Positions 8,503-17,603 of a stretch of 64,000 nucleotides of DNA are shown piece by piece. The notes below the pieces were generated by a model, which did not search any database, was not told the origin of the DNA, and saw only the letters and a program-made list of their open reading frames with translations. How positions within the stretch are numbered: the first letter of the stretch is position 1; every line of letters begins with the position of its first letter. Origin of the DNA: Bradyrhizobium sp. SZCCHNS1050 (GTDB taxonomy: Bacteria; Pseudomonadota; Alphaproteobacteria; Rhizobiales; Xanthobacteraceae); contig NZ_JAUETR010000001.1 in NCBI RefSeq assembly GCF_032484785.1, positions 3,227,501 to 3,291,500 of the forward strand, read 5' to 3'. A program made the position numbers and the translations under genes.

Positions 8503-9216
8503 CTATTTGCGATGATAGAGTCCAGTGAAGCTGACGCCGGCACCGCCGCAATCATTGTTGTCCTCGACCAGCAGAAGCGCGCCGATTCGCTGCAGGCGCA
8601 CGCGGCACTCGTCGCCGGCATTCGGCCGCTCGAACGGTGTGCTGCCGTCGTCGACGAAGGCGATCAGGCCGCCCTTGGGCTCTGCCGTCGCGCCGAGCGA
8701 TCCGTTGCGCAACTCGCGCCCGGCCGGCAACACCTGATCGCCTTCGATCCTGAGCCGGTTGCCGGCCTCCTTCCTGATCGTCAGTCCCCCTCCAGGGTGC
8801 TCCCAGCTTCCGGACCAGTCGGCCGTCGCCGGCGCGGCCATCGGCTCGACGGCGGTGAGGGCTGCGCGCGGCAACCAGCCGGTGGTCCAGATCTGGGCCT
8901 TCGCATGCGGCTGCTGGTAGCTGACGCAGACGAAATCGCCGCGGGTCCTTCCGACCAGCACGAGGTCGTCGCGGACGAGGTAAGCCTTCTTCCGGCAGGC
9001 GTCGGTCGCAGCGGGACAGCCTGCGGCCTTGAAGTCATCGTCATAGGCACTCTTGACGAAGTTCACGCGTGGCTGGCCGCTCACTTTGGCGACGACGAGC
9101 GGCCGCGCATCGTCCCAGCCGATGCCATTGCAATTGGCGGGGTCGTCGGCGTCGTAGGCGGCGGCCGCCGTGACGGTCAGGACGCCGAGGATCAGTCCGA
9201 TGAAGGGCGCGCGCAT
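8503..9216 (-). CDS. Exported hypothetical protein
   Basis: This 237-residue protein has a signal peptide (MRAPFIGLILGVLTVTAAAA). About residues 25-100 form a Cys-containing beta-rich region with the look of an SH3-like module (VVAKVSGQPRVNFVKS, TTGWLPRAAL). The C-terminal half has the character of a small beta-barrel (WSGSWEHPGGGLTIRK through DNNDCGGAGVSFTGLY), and at least six Cys could form disulphides. I do not recognise a named family. It lies next to the radC 3' fragment and is transcribed in the same direction, but the 149-bp gap contains a 6-bp-arm hairpin (9267-9280), so it is probably separate. Confidence 0.75.
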   Translation of the reverse strand: MRAPFIGLILGVLTVTAAAAYDADDPANCNGIGWDDARPLVVAKVSGQPRVNFVKSAYDDDFKAAGCPAATDACRKKAYLVRDDLVLVGRTRGDFVCVSYQQPHAKAQIWTTGWLPRAALTAVEPMAAPATADWSGSWEHPGGGLTIRKEAGNRLRIEGDQVLPAGRELRNGSLGATAEPKGGLIAFVDDGSTPFERPNAGDECRVRLQRIGALLLVEDNNDCGGAGVSFTGLYHRK

Positions 9217-9365
9217 CCGTCATTCCTCTCCACGCTTCGCCCGCATTAGCCGGCGCGGGAAGACGTCCGGTTCAAACCGGCCCGACGTTTCGTCCATCCC
9301 GCGGCGATCTTTTGGCAGCTCCGACCGCAGCACGCTGCATGCGTCGTCTCGTCGGCGTCGCGCCT

Positions 9366-9526
9366 TCACATCACCCCGATGCTCTTCAGGCTGGTATGGC
9401 CATTCCTTCCGACGATGATGTGATCGTGAACCGTGATGCCGAGCGGCTTGGCGATCTCCACGATCGTCTTGGTCATCCGGATGTCGGCCTGCGACGGCGT
9501 CGGATCGCCCGAAGGGTGATTGTGCA
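9366..9526 (-). pseudogene. radC: radC, 3' fragment (left side of island)
   Basis: The frame encodes [14 protein letters not shown] followed by the conserved end of RadC ([21 protein letters not shown]). This is the second half of the JAMM/MPN metal-binding motif plus the C-terminal strand. The frame continues a little into island DNA (GATLM before HNHP), but that part is not RadC-like beyond a few residues. The missing 5' portion is found 32 kb away on the same strand, ending exactly at HNHP. Joined, the two parts give a normal RadC of about 240 residues. The fragment has no start or promoter of its own and is not expected to be functional. Confidence 0.85.
9514..9526. repeat. Candidate attL core
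   Basis: GGGTGATTGTGCA at the left junction matches GGATGGTTGTGCA at 41623-41635 in 11 of 13 bases, and in 9 of the last 10. It covers the codons for the HNH part of the RadC motif on the minus strand. Sequence to the left is radC and sequence to the right is island. The exact crossover point inside the core cannot be fixed without an empty site. Confidence 0.6.
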
Positions 9527-9659
9527 TGAGCGTGGCGCCGCAGCTATCCAATTGATATATTGCAGCTTTTCGAAAATCGTCGACCTCATGGGGACGGGGA
9601 ATGGGGACGGTAGCGCGTGACGAAACGTGATCATCATCCTTGATCAAACTCGGTCACGA

Positions 9660-9863
9660 TCAGTCGTCTAGACGCACGCACGCCACCATGTTTCGCTTGT
9701 CCCAGGCGTCGAGTTGATCAATCGGATAGAGAACCGCTTTGCCGATTTTGACGAAGGCCGGCCCGACACGCATCGCTCGCCAATTCCGCAGCGTCCCTAC
9801 GCTCACTGCTCCGCGATAGCGTTCCGAGACTTCCTCCGCAGTCAGATATTTTCGATCTCCCAT
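9660..9863 (-). CDS. Excisionase-like MerR/HTH_17 DNA-binding protein
   Basis: A 67-residue product beginning MGDRKYLTAEEVSERY. It contains a winged helix-turn-helix of the excisionase/AlpA type (YLTAEEVSERYRG, VSVGTLRNWRAMRVGPAFVKIGKAVLYP, IDQLDAWDKR). I chose the internal ATG because GGAGTG lies seven bases upstream; the frame is open for 25 more codons. Proteins of this size and fold direct excision of integrative elements or control their integrase. Its place at the island end opposite the integrase supports that. The short tail (NMVACVRLDD) is not distinctive. Confidence 0.75.
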   Translation of the reverse strand: MGDRKYLTAEEVSERYRGAVSVGTLRNWRAMRVGPAFVKIGKAVLYPIDQLDAWDKRNMVACVRLDD

Positions 9864-10330
9864 GCTGTCACTCCAGATCACAATGGGCCCGATCGAGCAT
9901 TTATGATCCCGGTCAGACATAGAACCTGAATGAATCATGGGTAGTGCGAGGGACGGTGAACGGCGGCGAATAGGCGTCCAATAGGTCGGCGCCGCTGACG
10001 TCGGCTATGCATCCGACAGTGACACTCGGTCCGACGAGTCTTGTCAGAGGCCGGGCCGTAAGCTGCCGTCGATGCACCCGACCGAGAAGGTCCGTAATGG
10101 GCCAACAGCGGACAAGAGAATGAAGTAGGCCGCGAGTAGAGCCGCACAGTTATCGATGGAATTGGCGTGCAAAAATGGACCGATTCCCGGGGTGATCGGC
10201 ATCAAACGAGGCCCAGGTACAGCGGGCCGATTATCGTGTTCTTCAGCTCTTGAAAGTCGAGGTCAGCATGCTGGTGGCTGCTGCATTTCGGAGAGTTGCG
10301 AGGACGCGGGCCAGCTCTTAGACTGGTATT
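9864..10330. other. Non-coding stretch at island left end
   Basis: No convincing gene here. Short open frames on both strands lack ribosome binding sites and have low-complexity translations. The part just before the next gene (about 10165-10320) gives short peptide fragments in several frames and looks like eroded coding or insertion-sequence DNA, but I cannot name a family. Confidence 0.4.
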
Positions 10331-11026
10331 GTGACCTTTATCCTCATCCCAGGTGCGTGGCTCGGCGAATGGTGCTGGCGCGAAGTGACACGCCGGCTGG
10401 ACGAGGCGGGTTGGCAGTCGATCGCCATCACGCTGCCGGGCCTTGGCGAGCGGGCTAATCTGCTCAACCCTGATATTGGGCTTGATGCCCACGTTTCTGA
10501 CGTCGTGTCGCTGTTGAGCGACAGGGCCCTCCGCAACGTCACGCTTGTTGGCCATAGCTACGGCGGCACTGTCATCAGCGCGGTTGCTGAACAGCTGCCC
10601 GATCGAGTGAGCTGCCTGGTTTTTCTCGACGCTTCTATCCCGCAGGATGGTCAGTCGAATAATGACGTGCTGGGGTCCGAATGGGCGGACCGTATTCGAG
10701 CCACGGCTCGCGAGACGGGCGACGGATGGCGCGTGCCGCCACCCTCATCTCTGGATGTGCCGGACGACATCAACATCTGGGCCGCTCAGAAGCTGACGCC
10801 GCATCCTCTGCGCTCTTTCGAGGATCCTGTACGGCTGCGATCCCCAACCGCCGCTCGTATTAGGCGTGTGTTCTTGCGATCGTCGACGCACGTCCCACTC
10901 TATGATCGACTCATGGAACGCGCGCGAGCCGCAGGCTGGCAATGCGGGGACGTGCCAGGCGGGCACTACTCGATGCTGACCGCCCCGCAAGCCGTCGCCG
11001 AAGCCTTTGGCGCGCTCATGACATAG
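10331..11026 (+). CDS. Alpha/beta hydrolase
   Basis: This 231-residue protein starts with GTG and has the compact alpha/beta hydrolase pattern: oxyanion strand LIPGAWLGEWCW near the N-terminus, nucleophile elbow GHSYGG (Ser at about residue 77), an acid in the RVFLRSSTHVPLYDRL region and a catalytic His in GGHYSM near the end. It has no signal peptide, so it is cytoplasmic. It resembles small esterases of the pyrethroid/salicylate hydrolase-like group. An SDR gene starts 31 bp downstream on the same strand, so the two probably form one transcription unit handling an unknown ester or ketone. No strong SD is visible before the GTG. Confidence 0.85.
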   Translation: MTFILIPGAWLGEWCWREVTRRLDEAGWQSIAITLPGLGERANLLNPDIGLDAHVSDVVSLLSDRALRNVTLVGHSYGGTVISAVAEQLPDRVSCLVFLDASIPQDGQSNNDVLGSEWADRIRATARETGDGWRVPPPSSLDVPDDINIWAAQKLTPHPLRSFEDPVRLRSPTAARIRRVFLRSSTHVPLYDRLMERARAAGWQCGDVPGGHYSMLTAPQAVAEAFGALMT

Positions 11027-11057
11027 TTGATGCCGCTTGGCCATTAGGAGATGTACT

Positions 11058-11912
11058 GTGACGGAGCGTAGTCGTTCAACCACAATTCGCTTCGATAACC
11101 AGGTGGCTGTCGTCACCGGAGCGGGCCGCGGTCTAGGAGCTGCCTACGCGCATCTTCTTGCCAACCGTGGTGCGCGCGTCGTCGTCCATGATGCCGGCGT
11201 TGCTAAGGATGGCAGTGGCTTTGATCCCTCTGTGGCAGATGGCGTCGCGCGTCAGATTGTCGACGCGGGCGGCAGCGCAGTGGCCTGCCATGAGAACCTG
11301 GAGGAAGCCATTGGATGCAAGCGCGTCATCGAGTTTACGATGGACACCTTTGGTCGTCTCGACGTCCTGATTCACAATGCCGGGCTGGTAATCTTCGCAC
11401 CCCTAGAGGAGACAACGCCGCAAGTCTGGAACCGAATGGTCAATCTTGGTGTGCACGCACCGTTCCATCTGCTCCAGTCGGCAATCCCTCATATGATCCG
11501 CCAAGCCTATGGACGCGTCGTGTTGACCACGTCGGGCCGCGCATTACGGGTCGCTGATAACGTGCCGGGGTTGACCGGCTATGCAGTCGGCAAGATGGCG
11601 CAACTTGGTCTGATGGTTGGCATCGCCGCCGAGACTCGGGATGCCGGCATCCGTATCAACGCGATCTCACCAGTTGCAGCAACGCGGATATTGCGTCGCC
11701 ATGCGCCAGAACTCAAACCCGAGCTCGTTGCCCCTGGTGTTATCTTTCTGGCTTCGCCAGCTTGCGACGCGTCCGGCGTGGTTCTAAGTGCGGCGGGGGG
11801 ACGGTTCTCGGGCGACCAGTGGAGCAGAGCCGCCGGCGTCGACTTCGGCCCTGAGCCAATAGCTCCGGAGATGATTGCGGCGCGCTGGTATGACATCGTC
11901 CAGCAAGGCTGA
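11058..11912 (+). CDS. Short-chain dehydrogenase/reductase (SDR)
   Basis: The 284-residue product shows TGAGRGLG (nucleotide-binding loop), HNAG, a Ser in LTTSGRALR and the YAVGK catalytic motif, so it should be an NAD(P)-dependent oxidoreductase. The frame opens at an upstream TTG, but AGGAG ends seven bases before the GTG I chose. The C-terminal extension after the fold (GRFSGDQWSRAAGVDFGPEP to RWYDIVQQG) resembles the hydroxysteroid/multifunctional-enzyme-type SDRs. It follows the hydrolase gene closely. The reading frame ends normally about 50 bp before the inverted repeat of the first insertion sequence. Confidence 0.85.
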   Translation: MTERSRSTTIRFDNQVAVVTGAGRGLGAAYAHLLANRGARVVVHDAGVAKDGSGFDPSVADGVARQIVDAGGSAVACHENLEEAIGCKRVIEFTMDTFGRLDVLIHNAGLVIFAPLEETTPQVWNRMVNLGVHAPFHLLQSAIPHMIRQAYGRVVLTTSGRALRVADNVPGLTGYAVGKMAQLGLMVGIAAETRDAGIRINAISPVAATRILRRHAPELKPELVAPGVIFLASPACDASGVVLSAAGGRFSGDQWSRAAGVDFGPEPIAPEMIAARWYDIVQQG

Positions 11913-11960
11913 GCCCCCCGTAAGACATCCGTCCGCGGTGGTTGCAAGTCCGCTTTGGGT

Positions 11961-13468
11961 CGATTTCGTTGAAAAAGTCAGCAGTTGCGACGCAGAGATA
12001 TCGGTGATTCAGTCTGTCTAGTGGGCAGGACTGAAGGTCATGATGGGGCATCGGCAAGTCGAACAGGCTGCGTTGTTCTATGAGTTCTCGCTGGAAAGGC
12101 ACATCCCAGCCGACCACCTCGTGCGGTCGATCGATAGGTTCGTCGACCTTGAGGACTTACGGCGGGAGCTGGCGCCGTTCTACAGCAACATCGGGCGGCC
12201 CTCGATCGATCCGGAGCTGATGATCAGGATGCTCTTGATCGGCTATTGCTTCGGCATCCGATCGGAACGGCGCCTCTGCGATGAAGTCCATCTCAATCTG
12301 GCATACCGCTGGTTTTGCCGGCTGGGTCTAGATGGAGGCGTCCCCGATCACTCGACGTTCTCGAAGAACAGGCACGGCCGCTTCCGTGAGAGCGATCTCT
12401 TCCGTCGCGTGTTCGAGACCGTCTTGCGCCGCTGCATCCGGGAGCGCCTGATCGGCGGCGAAGGGTTCGCAGTCGACGCGAGCCTGATCAAGGCGGATGC
12501 CAATCGGCAGAAGGGAATCGAAGGCGATAAGAGGCTTCCGCCGGAGGCTGCGGGTCGAGCGATCGACGAGTATCTTGCCGTTCTTGATGATGCCGCGTTC
12601 GGTGCCGCGACGGAGGTCACGCCCAAGTTTGTATCGCCCTCCGACCCGGCGGCGCGCTGGACGGGAGCGCACGGCGGCCAAGCCTTCTTCGCCTACTCGA
12701 CGAACTATCTGGTCGACGTCGAGAATGCGATCATCGTCGATGTCGAAGCGACCACGGCGATCCGCCAGGCAGAAGTATTGGCCGCCAAGCGCATGATTGA
12801 GCGTTCAATCGAAAGGTTCGATCTTTATCCAAGCCGGCTTCTCGGCGACAGCGCCTATGGCTCCGCTGAGATGCTCGGGTGGCTGGTCTACGAGCACGGG
12901 ATCGAGCCGCACGTGACCGTCTTCGACAAGTCGGCCCGCACCGACGGGACCTTCTCGCGTGAGGCCTTCACCTACGACCATACCAGGGACGTCTATCGCT
13001 GCCCCGCTGGCAACCCCCTCACCACTACAGGGACGCTGGTGAACAACGACACGACGGTCCTCTACCGTGCGAGCAAGCGCGATTGTCAAGCATGCTCTCT
13101 AAGAAGCAGGTGTTGCCCCAACACCCCGGCTCGAAAAGTGCCGCGCTCGATCTACGAGGGCGCTCGCGACATGGCACGCGAGATCGCAAGCTCATGGGAA
13201 GGCCGCACTTCACGCCGGCTCCGCAAGAAGATTGAGATGCTGTTCGCGCATCTCAAGCGCATCCTCAAGCTAGATCGGCTGCGACTAAGAGGGCCGAACG
13301 GCGCACGCGACGAGTTCACCCTCGCTGCAGCCGCTCAGAACCTTCGTAAGATGGCCAAGCTGATCCCGATGCCCGCGCTGACGCCCGCGTGAACCACAAC
13401 GCGCCAATTCGTCCTCGAAACAGATGGCGTTCACGACGAAACTACTGCCGACTTTTTCAACGGAATCG
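11961..13468 (+). mobile_element. IS1182-like insertion sequence (first copy)
   Basis: Ends are defined by imperfect inverted repeats of 27 bp: the left one contains CGTTGAAAAAGTCAGCAG (11967-11984) and the right one CTGCCGACTTTTTCAACG (13445-13462), extending outward through CGATT[T/C]. A single transposase gene fills the interior. The flanking 4-bp sequences do not match, so a target duplication is not evident. Confidence 0.8.
12040..13392 (+). CDS. IS1182-like (DUF772/DDE) transposase
   Basis: The 450-residue transposase appears intact. The N-terminal DUF772 region (FYEFSLERHIPADHLVRSID, then GRPSIDPELMIRMLLIGYCF) is followed by the DDE core: Asp in GFAVDASLIKAD, Asp in LLGDSAYGS and Glu in RKKIEMLFAHLKR. 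A zinc-like Cys cluster (CQACSLRSRCCP) lies between the last two. It is closely similar in layout to the interrupted transposase at 17679-20532 and more distantly to the one at 13673. Both inverted repeats are present, so the element could be active. Confidence 0.9.
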   Translation: MMGHRQVEQAALFYEFSLERHIPADHLVRSIDRFVDLEDLRRELAPFYSNIGRPSIDPELMIRMLLIGYCFGIRSERRLCDEVHLNLAYRWFCRLGLDGGVPDHSTFSKNRHGRFRESDLFRRVFETVLRRCIRERLIGGEGFAVDASLIKADANRQKGIEGDKRLPPEAAGRAIDEYLAVLDDAAFGAATEVTPKFVSPSDPAARWTGAHGGQAFFAYSTNYLVDVENAIIVDVEATTAIRQAEVLAAKRMIERSIERFDLYPSRLLGDSAYGSAEMLGWLVYEHGIEPHVTVFDKSARTDGTFSREAFTYDHTRDVYRCPAGNPLTTTGTLVNNDTTVLYRASKRDCQACSLRSRCCPNTPARKVPRSIYEGARDMAREIASSWEGRTSRRLRKKIEMLFAHLKRILKLDRLRLRGPNGARDEFTLAAAAQNLRKMAKLIPMPALTPA

Positions 13469-13612
13469 GCGAATTGCGGACGTGGCGGGGTCGCCCAACC
13501 GTGCCGTGAAAGGCCTGGAGCCTGCCGACTTGCGGCGCTGCATCAAGTCGGCAACTATCGCAGGTAAACAGGCCGTGACGCTAGCTCGTTCGGGAAAGCA
13601 GCTCGTGACCCT

Positions 13613-15170
13613 GGCTGTGTGAAAACGCTGCGCGGCTGTTATGATTCTCCAGTGATTCTTTTGGGGGAATCGATGAGGCGCTTCGTTGAAGAGGCGGATC
13701 GTGGGCAATGGACGCTGTTGCCTGAATGCCTCGATGATTTCATTGACGAGAGCAACCCCGTTCGCGTGATCGACGCATTTGTCGAAGCGCTCGATTTGTC
13801 TGAGATGGGTTTTGAAGGGGTGGAGCCGGCAGCCACCGGTCGGCCGTCGTACCACCCCTCGGTTCTCCTGAAGCTTTACATCTACGGCTATCTGAACCGG
13901 GTGCAGTCGAGCCGGCGGCTCGAACGGGAGGCCGGCCGCAATCTCGAGGTGATGTGGCTGCTGGGTCGGCTCGCGCCCGATCACAAGACCATCGCCGACT
14001 TCCGTAAAGACAACGGCCTGGCGCTTCGCATGGTCTGTGCGCGCTTTGTCGAACTCTGCCGTGGGATGGGCCTTCTGGCGACGGCGAGCGTCGCCATCGA
14101 TGGCAGCAAGTTCAAAGCCGTGAACAACCGAGACAAGAACTTCACACGGGCAAAGGTCCAACGGCGGCGTGCTCAGCTGGAGGAGAGCGTCGCGCGTTAT
14201 CTGAGCCAACTTGACACGGCCGACCGCCAGGAGCCGACAGAGGCGCTGGCTGCGAAGGTGACGAGACTTGCCGAGAAGCTCACGAAGCTGAAGGAGGAAA
14301 TGGGCAAGCTTGCCGCGTATGAGAAGCAGATGCTTGCGTCGTCCGATCAGCAAATCTCTCTGACCGATCCCGACAGCCGCTCGATGGCAACGAGCGGCCG
14401 CGGCTCCGGCGTTGTCGGCTACAATGTACAGGTCGCCGTGGACACCGAGCACCATCTGATTGTGACGCACGAGGTCACGAACAGCGGTTCAGATCGCGCC
14501 CAACTTGCTAACATGGCCAAACAGGCAAAGGCCGTTCTCAAGAGCGAGACGCTCGACGCTGTAGCCGATCGCGGCTACTTCAATAGCCCAGAGATCCTCG
14601 CGTGCCACGAGGCCGGAATCACGGTGACGCTGCCCAAGCCGCAGACGTCAAATGCTAAGTCGGAGGGACGCTTCGGTAAGCAGGACTTTGTCTATTTGCC
14701 AGAACAGGATGCCTATCGCTGCCCAGCTGGAGAGCGATTACCGTATCGCTATACAAACGAAGAAGACGGCAAGGTGTTGCGGCGCTACTGGACCACAGCC
14801 TGTCAAACCTGTTCGCTCAAATCCCAGTGCACGCCGGGGCCGGAGCGGCGGATTACACGGTGGGAGCACGAGCATCTGCTTGAGGCAGTGCAGCAGCGCC
14901 TTGACGCAAACCCGGAAGCGATGCGCCAGCGGCGCGAGACGGTCGAACATCCGTTCGGCACGATGAAGGCCCGTATGGGAGCGACGCACTTCCTCACTAA
15001 ATCGCTCCCAAAAGTAGCCGCCGAGATGGCCCTATCGGTTCTGGCCTACAACCTCACACGGGTCATGAACATCGTCGGGGTCAAGCCGTTGATCGCGGCA
15101 ATCACAGCCTGAGAAACGCCCGCGTCCTCGTGGTCAGGACGGACGTCCGCAAGGCCGTTTTTACACGACC
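13613..15170 (+). mobile_element. IS1182-family insertion sequence (second element)
   Basis: Imperfect inverted repeats GTGTGAAAACG (left, 13617-13627) and CGTTTTTACAC (right, 15156-15166) bracket one transposase gene. The element lies only 145 bp from the end of the previous IS. The exact outer limits are uncertain by a few bases. Confidence 0.65.
13673..15112 (+). CDS. IS1182-family transposase
   Basis: I start the protein at the ATG giving MRRFVEEADRGQWTLLPECL, after GGGGGAAT, which makes 479 residues. The sequence has the IS1182 signature region SVAIDGSKFKAVNNRDKNFT, a charged coiled coil (about 180-235) and the DDE residues in AIDGSKF, VADRGYF and VEHPFGTMKARMG. The Cys pair in CQTCSLKSQC is also typical. 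The reading frame is complete. Its sequence is clearly different from the other two IS1182-like transposases here, so it is a separate lineage. Confidence 0.9.
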   Translation: MRRFVEEADRGQWTLLPECLDDFIDESNPVRVIDAFVEALDLSEMGFEGVEPAATGRPSYHPSVLLKLYIYGYLNRVQSSRRLEREAGRNLEVMWLLGRLAPDHKTIADFRKDNGLALRMVCARFVELCRGMGLLATASVAIDGSKFKAVNNRDKNFTRAKVQRRRAQLEESVARYLSQLDTADRQEPTEALAAKVTRLAEKLTKLKEEMGKLAAYEKQMLASSDQQISLTDPDSRSMATSGRGSGVVGYNVQVAVDTEHHLIVTHEVTNSGSDRAQLANMAKQAKAVLKSETLDAVADRGYFNSPEILACHEAGITVTLPKPQTSNAKSEGRFGKQDFVYLPEQDAYRCPAGERLPYRYTNEEDGKVLRRYWTTACQTCSLKSQCTPGPERRITRWEHEHLLEAVQQRLDANPEAMRQRRETVEHPFGTMKARMGATHFLTKSLPKVAAEMALSVLAYNLTRVMNIVGVKPLIAAITA

Positions 15171-15429
15171 AAGACCCGTTGCTGACATTGGCAGTTAGAG
15201 TGAAGCGGGTTCTTCCTATTCGACAGTCGCCGGAAGATATGCTCACCGCCGGCATCATACTTTCCATCGGCATTAGAGTATTGATTTTAGCATTTTTGGC
15301 TGCTACGGACTGCTCATTCGCGCGACTGGCGACATCGGATGGAGCACCATCGGGAAGCGCGGAAGAGCAGCCGCTCGCCTGGGCAATTGGGAATTATCCC
15401 CAATCGAAACGCTTCTTTCGGAGCTGCCC
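15171..15429. other. Spacer upstream of folB
   Basis: An open frame of 85 codons spans this stretch but its translation shows no recognisable pattern and it has no clear ribosome binding site. I regard the stretch as the promoter and leader region of the folB-GNAT genes. Confidence 0.35.
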
Positions 15430-15831
15430 ATGCTGACATCGATTAAGATCTCCGGTCTTCAGACCTACGGCTACCACGGCCTCTTCGAGGAAGAGCGAGC
15501 ACTCGGACAAAAGTTCAACTTCGACATTTTCGCGATGCTGCAGGAGGTGCGCTCCCACCTCAGCGATGATCTCGGTTCGTCTATCAGATATGACGCCGTC
15601 GTGGACGAGGTGGTTCGGAGTGCAGCATCAGGCAAGTTTCAGACGCTTGAAGCTCTCGGCGAGACGATCGCCACGAATCTACTGCGGCGCTTTATGGCGA
15701 TGGAAAGCGTGACAGTTGCGGTCGCAAAATCGAGTCCACCGATTCCGCACTCGATAGAACAGGTCGGCGTTCAGGTGACCCTGAGCCGTGCTGAGCTTCT
15801 GCAGGGACTGAACGACATCGCTGGCGCCTGA
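15430..15831 (+). CDS. folB: Dihydroneopterin aldolase family protein (FolB)
   Basis: The 133-residue protein has the expected length and fold of FolB: an N-terminal strand MLTSIKISGLQTYGYHGLFEEE carrying the YHG motif, the substrate-binding Glu in LEALGETIA and the C-terminal strands with VAKSSPPIP. The enzyme splits 7,8-dihydroneopterin to 6-hydroxymethyl-dihydropterin plus glycolaldehyde in folate synthesis. The catalytic Lys usually found near residue 100 could be the Lys in VAVAKSSPP. GGAG lies seven bases before the ATG. No other folate genes are present, so this is likely an accessory copy; a pterin role in a cargo pathway is also possible. Confidence 0.85.
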   Translation: MLTSIKISGLQTYGYHGLFEEERALGQKFNFDIFAMLQEVRSHLSDDLGSSIRYDAVVDEVVRSAASGKFQTLEALGETIATNLLRRFMAMESVTVAVAKSSPPIPHSIEQVGVQVTLSRAELLQGLNDIAGA

Positions 15832-15885
15832 CACTCTCCCAGTCCGCCTCACCCGCCAAAAACGGAGATGAAAGGAGGAAAGGTC

Positions 15886-16392
15886 TTGGATTGGATCATT
15901 CGGCCGTTCCGAGCAGCGGACGCCTCGGGAGCTAGGCGGCTCATCGAAGCTGTGTGGCATGAACATTTTGACCAGCATGATGATCCTTTTGTCCGAAACT
16001 TCATCTACTCGCGCCTATCGGATGTCGACCATGCGGAAGAGTTTTACGGGGATCGCGCGATCTTCGTGTGTGCGATTGCCCGAGATGCTGTAGTCGGCAC
16101 CGGTGCGATAAAGCGGGTTGACGATCAATCATGCGAAATGACGCGCATGTTCGTCGCGCCGAGCTATCGAGGTCGAGGGGTTGGACGCGCGATCGCGGGC
16201 GAGTTGATCGGGTTTGCACGGAGGACGGGCTACGATCTTATCAGGCTGTCGACCAATAACGCATTGGTGGCCTCGCATCGTCTGTACGAAACGCTTGGTT
16301 TTCAGCCTGTATTGCCCTGGGAGCCAGGCAGCGAGGCGCACTCGCGCCACTTTGTTCTCTGGCTATCAGGCCACAACTATTGCGACGTCTAG
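15886..16392 (+). CDS. GNAT-family N-acetyltransferase
   Basis: The product has the GNAT acetyl-CoA fold: IIRPFRAADASGARRLIEAV at the start, then the EMTRMFVAPSYRGRGVGRAI loop (acetyl-CoA pyrophosphate-binding Q/RxxGxG/A) and STNNALVASHRLYETLGFQP near the C-terminus. I chose TTG because AGGAGG ends seven bases upstream. An in-frame ATG at 15868 would put the same AGGAGG inside the gene and leaves only a poor site of its own. It follows folB by 54 bp. The acceptor substrate is not evident. The N-terminal halves of such proteins vary with substrate, and this one does not match a named resistance enzyme that I recognise. Confidence 0.85.
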   Translation: MDWIIRPFRAADASGARRLIEAVWHEHFDQHDDPFVRNFIYSRLSDVDHAEEFYGDRAIFVCAIARDAVVGTGAIKRVDDQSCEMTRMFVAPSYRGRGVGRAIAGELIGFARRTGYDLIRLSTNNALVASHRLYETLGFQPVLPWEPGSEAHSRHFVLWLSGHNYCDV

Positions 16393-16594
16393 CTCGCGTC
16401 TGAAATAGGCTACTAAGCTGGCTCAAACTAAGCCCGCTCCTGGCGCAGAACGGGCCTGCGGTTTGGCGCTCGCAACGCCTGCTATTTGGGTGCAGCAGGA
16501 CGCTGGTAACCGTGGAAGGAGAAGGCCGCTTTTGAGCGGTTGCTGAGTTATCCTAACAGCTAGATGATCGACGAGCGGTTTGACTGGAGCAGTT

Positions 16595-17359
16595 ATGAAA
16601 GCTTTCTGGGCGAGCACAGCCGCTGCGAACATTCTCTATCACGATCTTCCGGGCAGCGGATCGCCCGTGGTGTTTATCCACGGGCTGGGCTGCGCTTCTT
16701 CCTGCGACTATTTAGGTATGGTCTTCGGAACTGTTTTCACCGGTCGGCGTGCCATCTTGGTGGACTTATTAGGCTCAGGCTTCAGTGAGCGTCCTGTTGA
16801 ATTTAGCTGCTCCGTTGATGCCCATGCACATTCTGTTGCTGAGCTTGTTCAATATGTTTGCCCTAGTTCGATATGCATTTTTGGCAATAGCATGGGTGGC
16901 GCCGTCGCCATCGCGCTGGCCACCATTCTCGGACCGCGGGTCGAAAAGCTCGTGCTGAGTGAACCCAATCTGGATCCAGGCGGCGGTCCCTTCAGTAGGA
17001 AAATTGCTGCGATACCGGAAGCTGAATACGTGGCATACGGCCATGACAGAATTGTCAAAGCGGCGGCGGCGGAGGGCAACGTCGTGTGGGCGGCTTCGAT
17101 GGCCATCAGCGCAGCTTTCGCAATTCACCGTGGGGCTAGTTCGCTAACCGCCGGACGCGAGCCGACATGGCGCGAGCTGCTTTATGGACTGAAGATACCG
17201 AGAACCATTCTCTTCGGAGAACATTCCCTACTAGATACCGAGTTCGACCGGCTGCCGCGGCACGGCGTCAGCGTTGACATAGTTCCGGCTGCAGGACACT
17301 CAATGGCGTTGCAAAACCCAGCTGGGCTGGCAGCTGCTTTGGTTCGAGCGCTCGGCTGA
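16595..17359 (+). CDS. Alpha/beta hydrolase
   Basis: A 254-residue alpha/beta hydrolase with the oxyanion loop VVFIHGLGC, the nucleophile elbow GNSMGG (Ser near residue 96), an acid in LLDTEFDRL and the catalytic His in AAGHSM. GGAG lies six bases before the ATG, which is five codons inside the open frame. It has no signal peptide. The preceding ~200 bp holds no gene. Because it lies apart from the other two hydrolases and differs from them in sequence, it is not a recent duplicate. Substrate unknown. Confidence 0.83.
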   Translation: MKAFWASTAAANILYHDLPGSGSPVVFIHGLGCASSCDYLGMVFGTVFTGRRAILVDLLGSGFSERPVEFSCSVDAHAHSVAELVQYVCPSSICIFGNSMGGAVAIALATILGPRVEKLVLSEPNLDPGGGPFSRKIAAIPEAEYVAYGHDRIVKAAAAEGNVVWAASMAISAAFAIHRGASSLTAGREPTWRELLYGLKIPRTILFGEHSLLDTEFDRLPRHGVSVDIVPAAGHSMALQNPAGLAAALVRALG

Positions 17360-17603
17360 AAGCGGCTATTTGCCCGTTGCGGCCCTTTTCGGCCACCTTG
17401 GAGAGCATGTCCGCTCTCGGTGCTTACCGGAATTAAGCGGTCTGACGGCCGGTAGGGCGCTTTTGGCCCGCTACGGACGTGCCGGCCGGTTCGCGCGAAG
17501 TTTGCTTCTGGCCCTTCTCGGGCCCGCCGGTCGGCGCGGGCGATGGCCGGTCACAGGACTCAACCGGAAGTTACCAGGGCAGAACCGTGAGGCGAGTTTT
17601 GAC
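17360..17603. other. Intergenic stretch before the nested IS
   Basis: No gene is supported. The sequence is GC-rich with short repeated phrases built on GGCCCTTTTCGG- and GGCCCGCT-like units and looks like degraded spacer DNA. Confidence 0.3.

Noticed and set aside
9366..9647. Small independent JAB-domain gene starting at 9647
   Set aside because: The first third of the frame is unlike RadC, and the rest is exactly the missing end of the radC fragment at 41577-42215, so a split gene explains it better.
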